Source: Spirogloea muscicola (Eukaryota > Streptophyta > Zygnematophyceae > Spirogloeales > Spirogloeaceae). Taken from it: a stretch of 12,333 nucleotides of DNA. The position numbers were made by a program, and so were the translations under genes. The stretch covers positions 328,939 through 341,271 of the forward strand of contig WELB01000045.1 in the NCBI GenBank assembly GCA_009602725.1, given 5' to 3'. Shown piece after piece: positions 1 through 9,984 of the stretch (position 1 is the stretch's first letter; every line of letters starts with the position of its first letter). Under the pieces are notes generated by a model that did no database searches, was not told where the DNA came from, and saw only the letters and a program-made list of their open reading frames with translations.

Positions 1-1224
1 GCCGGTGCCGCCGGGAGCCGGCAGCGAGCTGGGCCCGGCCGTGGACGCGTCGCCGCTCCTCGTGCAGGCGTACGGCCTCGCCCGCGCCCAGGAGTTCGGC
101 AGCGGCGGCGGCGGCGGCGGCGGCGCCTCGGCGGAGGCGGCGCAGGCGGCGGCGGCGTCGCAGTGGCAGCGGCTGCTGTGGCCCAACCGGGAGGGCAACC
201 AGGTGCTGGTGGAGGCCTCTGACGGCGGGGCCACCCACTTCGACGTCACCGCCGGCGCCGGGCTGGACTACGTCCTCCTCTCCGACGCCCGCCTGCGCAT
301 CGGCGCGGCCACCGACGGCTACGAGGAGGCGCTGTGGGAAGGCAAGGCCGCTGCGCGCTCCTGGGTGTCCACGCTCACCTTCGCCGCCGGCCGCCACCGC
401 GTCGTGCTCGCCGCCCGCCGCGGCGCCTCCGCCGAGCGCGGCAATGCGGGCTTCATGGGCGACATGGCCGTCGACGGCGAGCCCGTCTCCCTCAAGTACG
501 GCAAGAGGTGAGGACTGCGGAGGAGCTCTCGCTCGCCTGCCCACAGCAACGCTGTCGTCGACTCGCATATGGGTCCTTGCGGTCGTCACACGGAAGACGG
601 AGCCCATGTCGGCGTTGGTGCGTGCGCATTCTCCGGCACTCGGGCTTATCGGACGGCAAGGCCCGGCGCTGAGCACTGCCAGCGCTGCTCGGCGGATCTG
701 CCGTCGCCCCTCTTGAACCCCACAATGTATGCTGCAGTGTGCCACTGAGGTCCACAATTTCGCGCGGCAAGCCTAGCATTGCCCACATTTTGAGCAGCCA
801 GAGGGCAATGCTCGTTACAATGGTATGTCAGCGCTTGGCCAGGCCAGCCTAATTTGCTTGCACATATGGCAGGCTGAAAACACTGGACGCCGCCGTGAGC
901 ATCGAGCTGTCGAGCAACTACACAGTCGGCGACGAGTCTTTCGACATCTACGTGGTCAGTGTGCGCGGCGTTGCAGACATCATGCTGAAGCTGCGACCAG
1001 CCACAGCAGCCTACCGCCGGCCCGACAACGCTTACGTGCATTTCTCGGACCTGGAAATCCGCGAGGTGAAGCTTGCCAACATGAACGATGGGCGACGCGC
1101 ACAACACAATGTGCGCGCACCCCAGCGCAAGCAGGTGCCAGCTGAATACGACGACCGACCACTGCGGCAGGACAAGAACATCATTGCAGCTACGGCCGAC
1201 GATGACGACCCGGGCCGCCGGTAG
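1..1224 (+). CDS. 3' part of a two-exon gene; probable root-cap/VWD-like extracellular domain protein
   Basis: The reading frame is open from the left edge (codons counted from base 2), so the 5' end lies outside the window. Exon A runs to 507 and ends AAG AG before a GTGAGG donor. Exon B runs from 873, after an acceptor ending GGCAG, to the TAG stop at 1222-1224. The join keeps frame and leaves 285 visible residues. A Gly run and an Ala-rich linker come first. A beta-rich domain follows, with FDVTAGAG, YVLLSDARLRIGA, a SWVSTLTF strand, MAVDGEPVSL and, in exon B, VRGVADIML and AYVHFSDLEI. This order of strands resembles root-cap (PF06830-like) and VWD-like domains of secreted plant and algal proteins, which often contain FDV-G-Y-L-SD, a repeated strand and a DG-P-V turn. 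The last 40 residues are polar and charged (DDDDPGRR at the end). The gene structure is well supported; the family is a recollection-based match without a database search. No catalytic residues are visible, and any signal peptide would lie off the left edge. Confidence 0.6.
103..124 (+). repeat. GGC trinucleotide tract encoding poly-Gly
   Basis: About seven consecutive GGC units lie inside exon A and encode a Gly run, followed by an Ala-rich stretch from GCG/GCC codons. This is typical of low-complexity linkers in GC-rich algal genes and is likely to vary in length. Confidence 0.8.
508..872 (+). other. Intron of the root-cap-like gene
   Basis: This 365-base GT-AG intron has donor AAGAG|GTGAGG and acceptor TATGGCAG|GCTGAA. 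It interrupts a codon after its second base; the joined codon is AGG (Arg). Reading through the donor would stop at once (TGA at 509-511), and the coding pattern resumes in the correct phase at 873. Both facts support splicing. Confidence 0.75.
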
Positions 1225-1793
1225 CAGCCACCACGACTTGACCAGGCATTGGTCAAGCAGGTGCTGTGTGTACTTGCTTAATGGAGCCGCCCCACACCCC
1301 TTGCCACTGTTTATATTTATGGCCATTACTTCACCAGTCACTTTCCTCACCCCAAGCTTCTCATTACAGACTAGGTTGTCACAGACAGGTTGCGTGCCTA
1401 GGGGGCCATGAATTCAGGTTGTTGGCGGGCAGCCAACAACCTGGATTGTTCTGACTTTCCAAGTTGAGCTGGGTCCTTGTGCTGCCCCACTGGAAGTGGA
1501 GCGTGCGCTCACTTTCATGACGTGTACAATCTGGACGTTTGACAACATTCTGCCTGGCTGTGCGATAATGAAAGCCATGATGGCATGGACATCTTGATAC
1601 TCAATGGTTATAGTAATAGTTGCAAGACACGTAGACAAGTGCTAACAGTAGTGCTCCGACGGAGTTGACTTATCAAGGTCCTAATGAGGAAGACAAATAA
1701 CGGCAGCAGAAGGAGCTCCACCTAGGTGAAGTATACCCAATTAATGAAGACCTACGGCTAAATATATGCAGCAATGCACTAAAGCAGCGGAGT
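1225..1793. other. Gap between converging genes (3' UTRs)
   Basis: This stretch separates the plus-strand stop at 1224 from the minus-strand stop at 1794. No reading frame here looks coding. It must hold both 3' UTRs and both poly(A) sites. For the minus-strand gene, a TGTAA (the green-algal poly(A) signal) occurs at 1368-1364; I saw no TGTAA on the plus strand here. The main structure is the hairpin at 1411-1447. Confidence 0.6.
1411..1447. other. Long near-perfect hairpin between converging genes
   Basis: The left arm 1411-1426 pairs with the right arm 1432-1447 around the 5-base loop GGGCA. The inner 12 pairs are perfect (CAGGTTGTTGGC with GCCAACAACCTG). One G-T wobble and three more A/T pairs extend the stem to 16. 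It lies about 190 bases past the plus-strand stop and about 350 bases past the minus-strand stop. It could form in either 3' UTR. Its role, such as 3' end formation, RNA stability or a small-RNA precursor, is unknown. Confidence 0.75.
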
Positions 1794-1802
1794 TTACTTA
1801 CA
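1792..1802 (-). promoter_or_regulatory. TGTAAGTAAAC at the channel gene stop: poly(A) signal or splice donor
   Basis: The last codons of the channel gene read TGT AAG TAA on the minus strand. They contain TGTAA, the poly(A) signal used by many green algae, and also GTAAGT, a perfect 5' splice site. If it acts as a poly(A) signal, the 3' UTR would be very short. If it acts as a donor, the protein would continue into an exon I could not find. Neither reading can be settled from sequence alone. Confidence 0.3.
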
Positions 1803-4800
1803 AGGACCAGGGCTCCTTTGCTGTGTGCCCCTGGTGTCAAGTGTTGAAGGGACTAGAGCACTTTCTGCAGGCGGGCTTGGTTGACTCGGCAAGTGCCCGG
1901 AATCTTTTGTCGGGTCTACCTTGCTGGTCCTTCTCAGGCCCGGGAGAGAGAGGTGTGATGGCAGCGGGCTGTCCTGCCGTGGCGCAAAGACATCCTGGCC
2001 GCCATCGGAGTGACGGCGCTCCAGGACGCCGCCGGTGCCACCTGCGGCGCCGTGGCCTCCCCCTGACCACTGTAGCGACGCATCTTCTGACGGGCTCGCC
2101 GTCATTCTGCTGGACCAGGCATCACCATCCTGCGAGCCTGCCTGGCTGCTGTTTCTGCTGAGGAACGCTGCCGTGCATCCTGCTTGGCCAGCCTCTTTGT
2201 TGATTGCACCATCTTCATGCAAGCTGCCTTGCAAGGGCTGCCGAGCCTCTGGTGCTCTGGAGGCCGAGTCTCCGAGAGTCCGGTCCCTGTTAGGGAGAGG
2301 GTCTTCGGCGGGGCAACTGATAGGATTGGAGCTGGGAAAGCCAGGTGTAGACTCCACCACAGAACGGCTGTTGTCCTTGGGAGTCGTGCCTGAGGCAATG
2401 GCAGTGAGAGCGTCTTCCTCGCCGACGACATGTGCTTCTTCCAAGGAGGGATTCATGAACTCCAGCATGCTGTCAGGCACGTATTTATCAGCAAATGAGT
2501 ACTCTGAGGGCCGCAGGCCCAGGGCCTCATTGGTGTCGTCAATGTTAGCCGCAAGATCCAGCGGCAAGACCCTGCATTCAGAGCAGCCTGACTTAGTGCA
2601 CAGAAGAGCATTGGTAGCTAAGCACGCAACCCAAACGGCTGAGGCCAAACAGTCTCACTTGCTTCCATCACTAGAGCAACAAAGCAACAGTGAGCTTCTG
2701 TCGATGCATGGCCGCCTATCAGGTCGTCACACCAGGAAAGTAGAGTCCTACCCAAATGTTCTTCGGAAGCGTTGATTGACAATGTAGGCAAAGTACAGGG
2801 TGATGATGGGCAAAGGTATCATGTAGGCTGCCTGATAGTAAGCAGCCTTGAGTCCAAACTCGCCAATGACAGTCAGCTGACCAATGACAAGAGCAACAAT
2901 AACGTGGTCGATGAAGAGAGGCCAGAGAAGCCCTCCCGACTGGTACGGATAGACATATACATATAGTACCTAGTACAGCACATAACAATAACCACTTTCA
3001 TGAGGCGCATGTATGGCAGTAGAAGAGCGGGGTCCTTGATTGCTTTGCTATGTGTATGGTCCAACAGATAGGTCAAGCAAACATGATAGACAAGTAGCAG
3101 TCAATGGTAAATGACAGTCGCCTTTGCTGTTTACAGGATTGCCAGTAGCAAGGAATGCCGAAGGCTTCTCAAACGAGGTGGTCAAGAGCACTGAAGTGTG
3201 GTATAATTGCGAGCTTTGCACACCTGATGTTTCCACACCATGTAACCTATGCAGGAATACAGAAGAGTAAATGGGAGTATAAACGGTGCAATGACCGCAA
3301 AAACCACACCAAAGGTGATGATTAGGTTCTGATAAGGCATGAAGAAGAGAAAGTTTATACCACCCTGGCCAGAAAATATCAGAAGGGCAAACACTGTCAG
3401 TGCTCATGCTTTCAGACAGCCTGACAACACACGCAGTCTATGTGCAAGCTCAAATGCGGCCAAGTTGAGGCCTACTTCATGTACGATGCAATCTTTATGG
3501 AGCATCTGCAATAAGCAATGACCGGGAAAATAGAGCCAACATATATACAGTTGGCAGATTGTCACAATCAAAGCGCAGGTAATCTCACCTGACTCCAGAG
3601 CTTCTCTCGGTCGCCAATCTTTCTTCCGAATCGGGATAGCTTGATGAGATATCCAATGATTGGAATTGGCATGCGGAGAAGCTCGATGCCAAAACTGAGA
3701 CTGCTGATAAGTGTGTAGGTGATGAAGAATGAGGACTGCTGAGGGATGGAAGACGCCAGAATTCTTACTGCATCCTGTGGATGGTCAATGATAGCCTGCG
3801 CACATGGAAGTGCTCTTGAGTACTCAGCGAGATACTCAGCTGGAAGTAAGAGCACCCTAGCCATGTGCAACCAGCCTGACCCTGAAACAAGTCCTCCAAA
3901 TGCTGCACTACCTGTAGTTGAGACAGCAGGGTGCCCGCAAAAGTATATCCAAGAAACACGTTGAAGAGCAACAGCCAGAAGTGCTTCGTGGCAGTGCTCC
4001 GCACAATGGAACTGTATGAGTGATTGCCTTCAAATTTGGACATCATATGGAGCACCACTGGTACGATCCATAAGCAGATTTTGAGGCAGATGGCAGGAAC
4101 GAAAGAGGTGAGGAAACCATGGAGCCAAGTCCTGCACATGATGGTGAGAGTACTTTTGAGACAAGTGCATAAGAAAAACAAGAAAAGCATGCACAACCTG
4201 CAAGCTCCAATTCAAGTGAGCAAAGTGCATAAATTGATGGAAACACCACAGGGATGCAAGGCAGTGGTGACGTGCAGTATTTGCAATGACTGGATGTAGT
4301 AATCAGCCGACAAAAGTTAATCGGCAACTTACTCTTTTATCCAACTTTTTGTGAAAGGAAAGTACTTCTCAAGGTTCTTGATTGAGGCGAGGCCAGCAAT
4401 GAATGTGACGGGAATGTAGAAGAATACGATAAGAGCAACCAGTGCCACAAACATCAGATGCCTTCTGGCAGTTCTCTCCCAAGTAGTCAGCCCTAAGTTG
4501 GCCCAGAAGACGTCCTTGGGAGCAGGGGCGGCCTGCACTATCCACTGAGTCCCTGCACACAGCTTCACGGTTCTAATGAGCACCTTCTAGTATTGTATAT
4601 TCACTGATCACTAAAATTTCTGAATCAACGTGAAAATGGAAGAGCTCCTTGATGATAGGTGTGCTCGCATTTCATACAGTATGATATCACCCTGAAACAA
4701 TTGAGAGCACCCGGATTAGAGGACAAAGTTCAGAATCAGGCACTGTCACATGTATGCTCAAGGCTGTCACCTCTTTCAGCATGCACACACTGTGCAGCAG

Positions 4801-6990
4801 CACTTGCCATCCGACAGCTGTTGACGGTGACAAAAGCCGAGCGAACAACCCTGGAGATCAGAAGGATAACAGACATCAGCAAGCTTTTTCTATATTCTAT
4901 AAGTCTTGGCTTGCCTGTGCCACGCCAATTCCTCAACTCTGCAGTGATATCAGCAGAGGCGTGTCAATTGTGACATACGAACAGCTCTAAAAGTAACTAG
5001 AGACGACTATTCAGGTCCTTCTGCAAGCTGTTCAAGCTCCCCATCTGAGTGCACAACACATGCAGCCACGACCAAATAAAGCACGCTGCCTTGCTGTCCT
5101 CTTCAGCAACCTCACAATGCAGGCTTGTGTGCGTCAAGCCAAGTACCTGCTCTTCTTCCCCACTTGTTGCTCCTCGGTGAGCTTCTTACTCCGCTCCCTG
5201 ACCTGCTCAATCCAGTAAGGTATGCTGTCTACTCGCTTGCCCCACCAACCACAGCAGCCAGTCTTGTGCTGTACTACGGGCTCAACTAGACCATGGTTCA
5301 ATGCCTCATCTTCCTCTTTTTCCTTCAATTCCCGACTTTTCCACCTGGCACGGTCTAATTGTGTGACTGCTCGCTTCCACTTCTTGTAAGCTTTCTGCAC
5401 CTGCAGGAGACAGAATTGTTTAGGAGTTGTAATGTGGACCATGCACCCTGCGGACTTCGAGTAGGAAGAGAAGGCATTCACGTAACTAAGGGATTGGATA
5501 GGCATGCAGAAAGCGCACATGACAAGCACGCCAAAGATTGCAAACACAATGCACACTGCTCGAGGAAGATATCCCTGGGCAATAGACAGAACTGCCACCA
5601 ACAGCCAGTTTTGACAATATACTACTCCAGCTTTGGGATTTCAGTTCGTGCCTGTACCTTGCCAAATCGAGTCACTCCTTGCTGAGAGATGTATACACCA
5701 GGGTACAAGCGAGTAAAGTATCGATCGACCTGCCGGGAAATCATGAGCTCACTGCCTGCTCGCCGGACTTTATCCGGCTCGCGTATGAGTCCAATTGTTA
5801 CAGCGCGAATTGCTCGATAAAGGCTGGCCAGCCTTTGCTTCCCTATACGCACTGTCCTGCATGTAAACCCATGACAAGTGGTCAGAAGTCACCATGTTGT
5901 TCCAGGAACAACCAACACCCCACAACTACTAGATTATCAAGTATCAGTTTGCGTGAGTGTCATTCTGGCGTCCAGTATAGGCTTTGCAAGCAAAAGCTGT
6001 CGTATAAGGCAACTGATGCTCTGCAGCAAGAGTTGCCACATGGCCTTAACTTGGATCTTCCAAGCTGTGACAAGGCAGTGCATGTCAGCTGAGAGTTTTA
6101 GGCATATACTTATTGCCGATCAATGCCACTGGTACCATCGAATCTCGTCTCAAAGGTGGAGGCTCTGGAACATCAGTAACTAAGAGTGTAAAGTGCTCAG
6201 GCAGCAAGTGTGTTGCCTGCTCAGCCAAGAACTCGTGCCGCTGGTTCCAGACGTGGCTGTAGTGACGCCAGATCAGCAAAAATGTCAAGCCTGTTATGAA
6301 GTATAGGACAGCCCAGTGTGCCCAAAGCATGTCCGAGTGACGTGCAACGTTGCCTGCTGAGAGGTAGTCAACGCCGTCCCCAACAACAGTTCCATTCTTG
6401 AGTTGCAGGCTACTTCCAACGGCATTGATAGGAATCAAAATGGGCAAGCAGAAGCAGCTGTACACGAAAAAGAGCTGCAACCAAACAATTGCTGAAATCA
6501 GCTGGCCTGTCTGCCAGTCTTGCATACGATCCATGCATCCATCAGGCAACAATTGTGTCTCAATTATTCATCAGTGATCAGCACGGAAGCTGTAAGGGAC
6601 TGTCCGGGTCTTGCAGACCGTGAAGGCGCAAGTCATTGCTATCGGTGGAAGTAACATGTTGAGAGGGCAGCGGGAAGGGCGAATTGCTGCTTAAAAGGGA
6701 GAGCGCACTTGAATGCTGAAGACGAACATGCGCACGTATATGGCGGCGTCAAGGCCGCACGAGTCTATGATCTGGTCCTCGGTGGTCTTGTACACGGGAA
6801 TTAGCCAGGAGAAGGGCCCTTGCATGGGCTTCTTGGGGGCAGTGTCGTCAAGGTAGGCGCGGCAGCTCTGCAGCCGCTTGAAGAACTCGAAGCGGTGGAT
6901 GAGGGAGAAGAGGAGGAAGATGGCGACGGCCAGGCCCAGGTTGAACGTGAACATGGTCCAGAAGTCGGACCATGACGACACGTCCACCAT
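1794..6990 (-). CDS. OSCA: OSCA/CSC1-type osmosensitive or mechanosensitive cation channel, 11 exons
   Basis: OSCA/CSC1 proteins (DUF221; relatives of TMEM63 and yeast Rsn1/Csc1) are calcium-permeable channels gated by membrane tension or osmotic shock. Exons on the minus strand: 6990-6709, 6474-6136, 5729-5658, 5400-5147, 4850-4771, 4552-4333, 4131-3912, 3795-3589, 3364-3224, 2969-2752, 2571-1794. All ten introns (116 to 406 bases) are GT-AG, in phases 0,0,0,2,1,2,0,0,0,2, and the joined frame is 936 residues. An N-terminal helix spans about 10-31 and helices follow at 82-112 and 145-166. The cytosolic domain (about 167-372) holds LLVTDVP, VDRYFTRLYPG, a charged helix and CCGWWGKRVDSI. Channel-core helices are near 374-399, 420-446 (then MSKFEG), 466-486, 512-542 (preceded by SSIPQQSSFFITY), 571-603 (with IAPFILPF), 619-643 and 648-669. 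A 260-residue polar tail follows. The start has purine at -3 and G at +4, and an in-frame TGA at 7014-7012 precludes an unspliced extension. Plant members are usually 700-800 residues, so only the tail is extra. Family assignment is firm; exact splice sites are inferred. Confidence 0.9.
1797..2571 (-). other. Last exon of the channel: long polar, probably disordered cytosolic tail
   Basis: This exon encodes residues 678-936. It opens with VLPLDLAANIDDTNEALG and a segment like the usual OSCA C-terminus (ADKYVPDSMLEFMNPSLEEAH). It then becomes rich in Ser, Pro, Gly, Asp and Gln, with many Ser-Pro and Arg/Lys-x-x-Ser sites, and has no hydrophobic segment. The tail is probably disordered and may be phosphorylated or bind partners. 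The opposite strand is also open over much of this exon; that frame has no recognisable domain. Confidence 0.65.
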
Positions 6991-7660
6991 TGCTGCAGTT
7001 CTATCCCGCGCTCAGTCGCCTCGACGGCTCGTCGCCATGAGGCGGCTGCACGACGGCGCCCTCGCCGCAGGCGCGCCGCCGCGCGCCGGGCGCGAGGAGC
7101 TACCGACGGCCATCGGTCCGGCCGAGCATCAATCAGTCCACAGCCGCCGGCATCGGGCGCAGCGACGGGGCCCCGGCGTGGCGTGCCCCGGAGACGGCAG
7201 CCAGACGAGCCTTGGCCGCTTCCGGCGCGCCGCCAGCGGCAACGGCGCCGGGGCCAGGCCGCGGCTGGCGCGGCGATGGCGGGGCTGGCGGCGCTGCAGC
7301 ACGGCGGACGCGGCTGTTGTCGGGGGACCGCGGACATAACGGCACCCCTGTCGCCAAGCTTGGCCGCTCGCTACCGGCGACACAGTTCCGCTAACCTCTC
7401 GCTACGTCCGACCAATGCACGCGGCCGCTTGCGCTTCACCGCCAATCGGATTGGTCCGTCGGGAAGGCGCCTCCGCAGGTGCGCCTGCCGCGCGCCCCTG
7501 TGGTGCTGCCACGTGGTGACCTGACTTGTCGCGGCGCGGTGGCGGTGTGAGCGCGTTGCTGGCCCCCCCCGTGGCGCGGGGCGCCGCAGAGTTGTTTGTT
7601 GCCCCACCTGGCGAACGGTGGCCCACCCTGGCCCGCTCCGTCTCGGGGGTCCCCGACTAA
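6991..7660 (-). promoter_or_regulatory. GC-rich 5' UTR and promoter region of the channel gene
   Basis: This island upstream of the start codon is much richer in G and C than the introns and the repeat region. Long frames on both strands here (Arg, Pro and Ala-rich) reflect base composition and show no domain. No clear TATA box is seen. CCAAT boxes lie at 7412-7416 and 7442-7454. The transcription start cannot be placed. Confidence 0.45.
7442..7454. promoter_or_regulatory. Palindromic pair of CCAAT boxes
   Basis: CCAATC and GATTGG face each other around a single G, giving a CCAAT box on each strand. Another CCAAT lies 26 bases away at 7412-7416. The pair sits about 455 bases upstream of the channel start codon, where NF-Y-type sites can occur. 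Such short motifs can arise by chance. Confidence 0.3.
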
Positions 7661-8200
7661 AAGCCAAGCGACAGCCCTTTCACCTTGCCCAGCTACTCTC
7701 CGACTTTTCTGTACCTTGTCATCATTTTGCATCTTCTGCTTGCTTCGGACCTTGTCAGCGTCATTTCGGGCGAGCTGTTCATAGCCCTTGCCCGCTTTAA
7801 AAGAAGAATGCGGCTGCTGATTTTGAAAGAGCGGCTGTAAACAGCCAGCCAGATGCATACAGGTGTTCATGACGAGGTTCAAGAGCCACTTCTCTCCTTC
7901 GCCTGCTTGCACTTTCGCTCTTAACTTGCTCATTCTTCTGTGGGCTGGCTTTCCCCAGCCCTCGCCTCTGTTGGGAGAGCTGCTTCTTCTTCGCAGCCCT
8001 CGTGCTTTTTGGGCTGGCTGTTCACAGCCCTTGCCCCTTTTAGGAGCGCCACTTCTCTCGCGCCATTTGAAAGAGAAAGCTGCTTATTCTTTCCGACTCC
8101 TTCAAACCTTGGTAGTCTTTGTGGGCTGGCTTTCACAGCGCTCGCCCCCTGTGGAAGAGCTGCTTTGTCTTTGTTTGCCGGCGCCGCCCAAGGTAAGCAG
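7660..8200 (+). repeat. Dispersed hairpin repeat, first cluster (plus orientation)
   Basis: Four degenerate copies of the core occur, at 7768-7787, 7942-7961, 8011-8030 and 8123-8140. The core reads GGGCTGG, about six bases, then CAGCCC. A T/C-rich part with TCGGACCTTGTCA precedes the first copy (7746-7757). TCGCCCC and GGAAGAGCTGCTT follow the better copies. The copy at 7942 has a perfect 7-pair stem. A separate GGCTGT-AA-ACAGCC hairpin lies at 7833-7846. No coding frame is convincing. Confidence 0.7.
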
Positions 8201-8580
8201 GTGAAGTACGCTGATCACATAGCGGAAATCAATCTGTTCCCTCGCCCTCGCCATTGATGGAGCTTTCAGGACTCGGTGGCTTGACCGCTTGCATATTTTG
8301 CAAGACCCGCAGTGTCCCGACGGCACCAAGGGGAGCAGGCATATCTCAAATCCGAGGACTTGTAGGCCTTGTTTTCAAATGCGGCTCACATCTTCCTGCA
8401 GCGTACTTCGGCACATGTATTGCATCCTCGTGGTGGTCGTGCCCTGGCTGCACCCCAGACTATAGGGGGCAACTCCTTTCCAGCTGTTACTTTTGCGCAT
8501 GCACTTGCTGGTTGGGGGTTGCTGAGCAGGCATCCTAGGAGTCTCTACGCTGTCCACTTTCTCTGAAGCTTGTTAGATAC
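8201..8580. other. Unassigned stretch between repeat clusters
   Basis: No gene, RNA or repeat core is recognised here. Short open frames of 60-94 residues exist on both strands, but none shows a domain, splice pattern or codon bias that would set it apart from chance. Confidence 0.4.
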
Positions 8581-9020
8581 TCTGTGGCCTGGCTTTTCAC
8601 AGCCCCCGGCCCTTTTGTACAAGCTATTTTTCTTTCATTTGTGGGCTGGCTTTTCAAAAGCCCACTTTGACAGAGCTGCAACTTTGGTCTTTCTGATTTG
8701 AGCTGGCACTTCTGCAGCCCTCGCCTTTCTCTTGGAAGAGCTGCTTCTTTCTCTTCTCTCTTTCACCACCATCGCCCCCTGCTTCTGTGTTCATTTGGGC
8801 TGGTCTTCACAGCAGTCGCTCGTTTGGACCTTGTCCACCCTCTTTGGGCTAGCCTTTCACAGCCATTGTTCCCTCCTGGAAGAGCTGCTCCTTCTGTGAC
8901 ACAGCTTCTGCTATCACAGCCTATCGTAGCCATCCACCCATGGTTGAGCTACTTCTTCAAGACCAGGTCTACTCGTTTGAGGCTGGCCTTTCACAGCCAC
9001 TGTGTCTCTGAAACAAGGCT
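8581..9020 (+). repeat. Dispersed hairpin repeat, second cluster (plus orientation)
   Basis: Six core copies lie at 8586-8605, 8643-8663, 8701-8720, 8797-8814, 8846-8864 and 8981-8998. Most carry TTTCACAGCC on the right arm. The downstream GGAAGAGCTGCT module is clear at 8733-8745 and 8878-8889, and the upstream TTTGGACCTTGTC at 8823-8835. Loops and flanks vary, but most copies can still pair. At 8643 the centre instead forms GGCTTTT-C-AAAAGCC. A 161-residue frame covering the cluster (8698-9183) is translated repeat and looks non-coding. Confidence 0.7.
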
Positions 9021-9116
9021 TCGGTCCTCTTTTTGCGTGAGCTTCTCTGTCTTACTCAGCAAGAGGAGGGCTGCTCATTGTCGGAAGGGAGCGGTATATG
9101 GTATGCAATCTTTTCT

Positions 9117-9240
9117 CAAGGAGGGCCAATGGCCGTCAAAAGCCAGCCCCAAAACACAACACATTAGATCTGAAAGGGGATAGAAAGCGCTAATACACAC
9201 ACCTATGCAACTTACTACGTCAACTGGGTGCTCAATAACC
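9117..9240 (-). repeat. Dispersed repeat copy, minus orientation, with GGGTGCTCAATA end
   Basis: The complement of the core lies at 9121-9150 (GGCCGTCAAAAGCCAGCCCC). It is followed by GAAAGGGG, AGAAAGCGC and, at 9223-9237, ACTGGGTGCTCAATA. The same order occurs at 10583-10692, so this is a diverged copy of roughly 100 bases. Confidence 0.6.
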
Positions 9241-9560
9241 TCTAGTCAGCAGCCGCAAGTCATGGTAGCTTGCAAGGGGGTGGGGCTCTGAACTCGTCGA
9301 GAGGCCTGCCGGGCTGAGGCCGCGCATTTGCTGTCCGCTTGATTGTGATAGGTGCAAAGCTACGAGGCAACGGGCCTCCCAACCGCCTAACCGAGGTGAG
9401 ACGGCAACTGAAGCTACGAGTCAGGGTCTTAGCTCGTGAATGTCAAGCTCTTCACGAAGCCTTGTCCCTTATAGGAGGAGAGCTGCTTTCCGACCTTCTT
9501 TAGACCTTGTTCAACATTCTGTGGAGATATAATAGCTCCCAAAGAGAGAAGGCGCGCGGG
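9241..9560. other. Stretch without recognised gene
   Basis: Nothing here is convincingly coding. AAGCTACGAG occurs twice, in the 9350s-9360s and near 9411-9420. The plus-orientation repeat fragments GAGAGCTGCTTTCCGACC and TAGACCTTGTTCAACATTCTGTGG lie around 9477-9525. Confidence 0.4.
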
Positions 9561-9650
9561 GCGCAAAGGCAATGGCTGTGAGAGGCCAGCCAAGAAACAA
9601 AGGGCCGGAACGTGCTAAGTCACGGCACTACTCTCCGTGACTTGTGAAAA
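9561..9650 (-). repeat. Dispersed repeat copy, minus orientation, joined to a perfect hairpin
   Basis: The core lies at 9574-9591 as GGCTGTGAGAGGCCAGCC, with 5-base pairing arms. Next comes a 9-pair perfect hairpin: arm 9617-9625 (AAGTCACGG), loop of nine bases, arm 9635-9643 (CCGTGACTT). Confidence 0.65.
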
Positions 9651-9659
9651 TCAGCGCTC

Positions 9660-9840
9660 ATTTCGGTGGGTTGGCCTTTCAAAGCAGAAGAAAGACGCTT
9701 GCATGAGAGAGCGATGGCTGGGCGAGGCCAGCCCAGAAAAAGAGAATGAACAAAGGTCGGAGGGGCCAAGGGAGATCGCGAAAGCTAGCCCATTGGGAAT
9801 GAAGCAGCTACGAAATACTCGGTAACCCCTGCTTAAGCAT
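9660..9840. repeat. Dispersed repeat copies in both orientations
   Basis: A weak plus-orientation core lies at 9668-9684. A better minus-orientation copy follows, with a perfect 6-pair stem at 9716-9733 (GGCTGG, six bases, CCAGCC). After it come TGAACAAAGGTCGGAGGGGCC and GATCGCGAAAGC, which match the complement of the upstream module found in other copies. Confidence 0.6.
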
Positions 9841-9984
9841 CTGCAGGTCGGAGGAACTGGGCTCCTGGTAGCGGGTCCCCAGGCCAGGGCCAGAGGCCGC
9901 AGCGAGGGCACGACCGGCACGCAGATGCAACGCGCGAGCGATGGACCTGTGCAGCGAGACGGACAGGCGCATTTGATACACCTT

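Noticed and set aside
2035-2775. 246-residue plus-strand frame antisense to the channel tail
   Set aside because: It lies opposite the last exon and crosses an intron and part of exon 10 of a well-supported gene. It has no recognisable domain and is best seen as a shadow frame.
5679-6183. Plus-strand frames over channel intron 2
   Set aside because: They overlap exon 2, exon 3 and intron 2 of the channel. The joined protein needs no extra exon there, and the frames carry no domain.
6801-7337. 178-residue minus-strand frame upstream of and overlapping the channel start
   Set aside because: It is in another frame from the channel and is Arg/Ala/Ser/Pro-rich from base composition. The channel frame has clear homology and its own upstream stop.
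8698-9183. 161-residue plus-strand frame
   Set aside because: It is a translation of successive repeat copies (recurring segments such as GRAA and SQPL) with no domain; long frames are expected in this GC- and TC-rich repeat.
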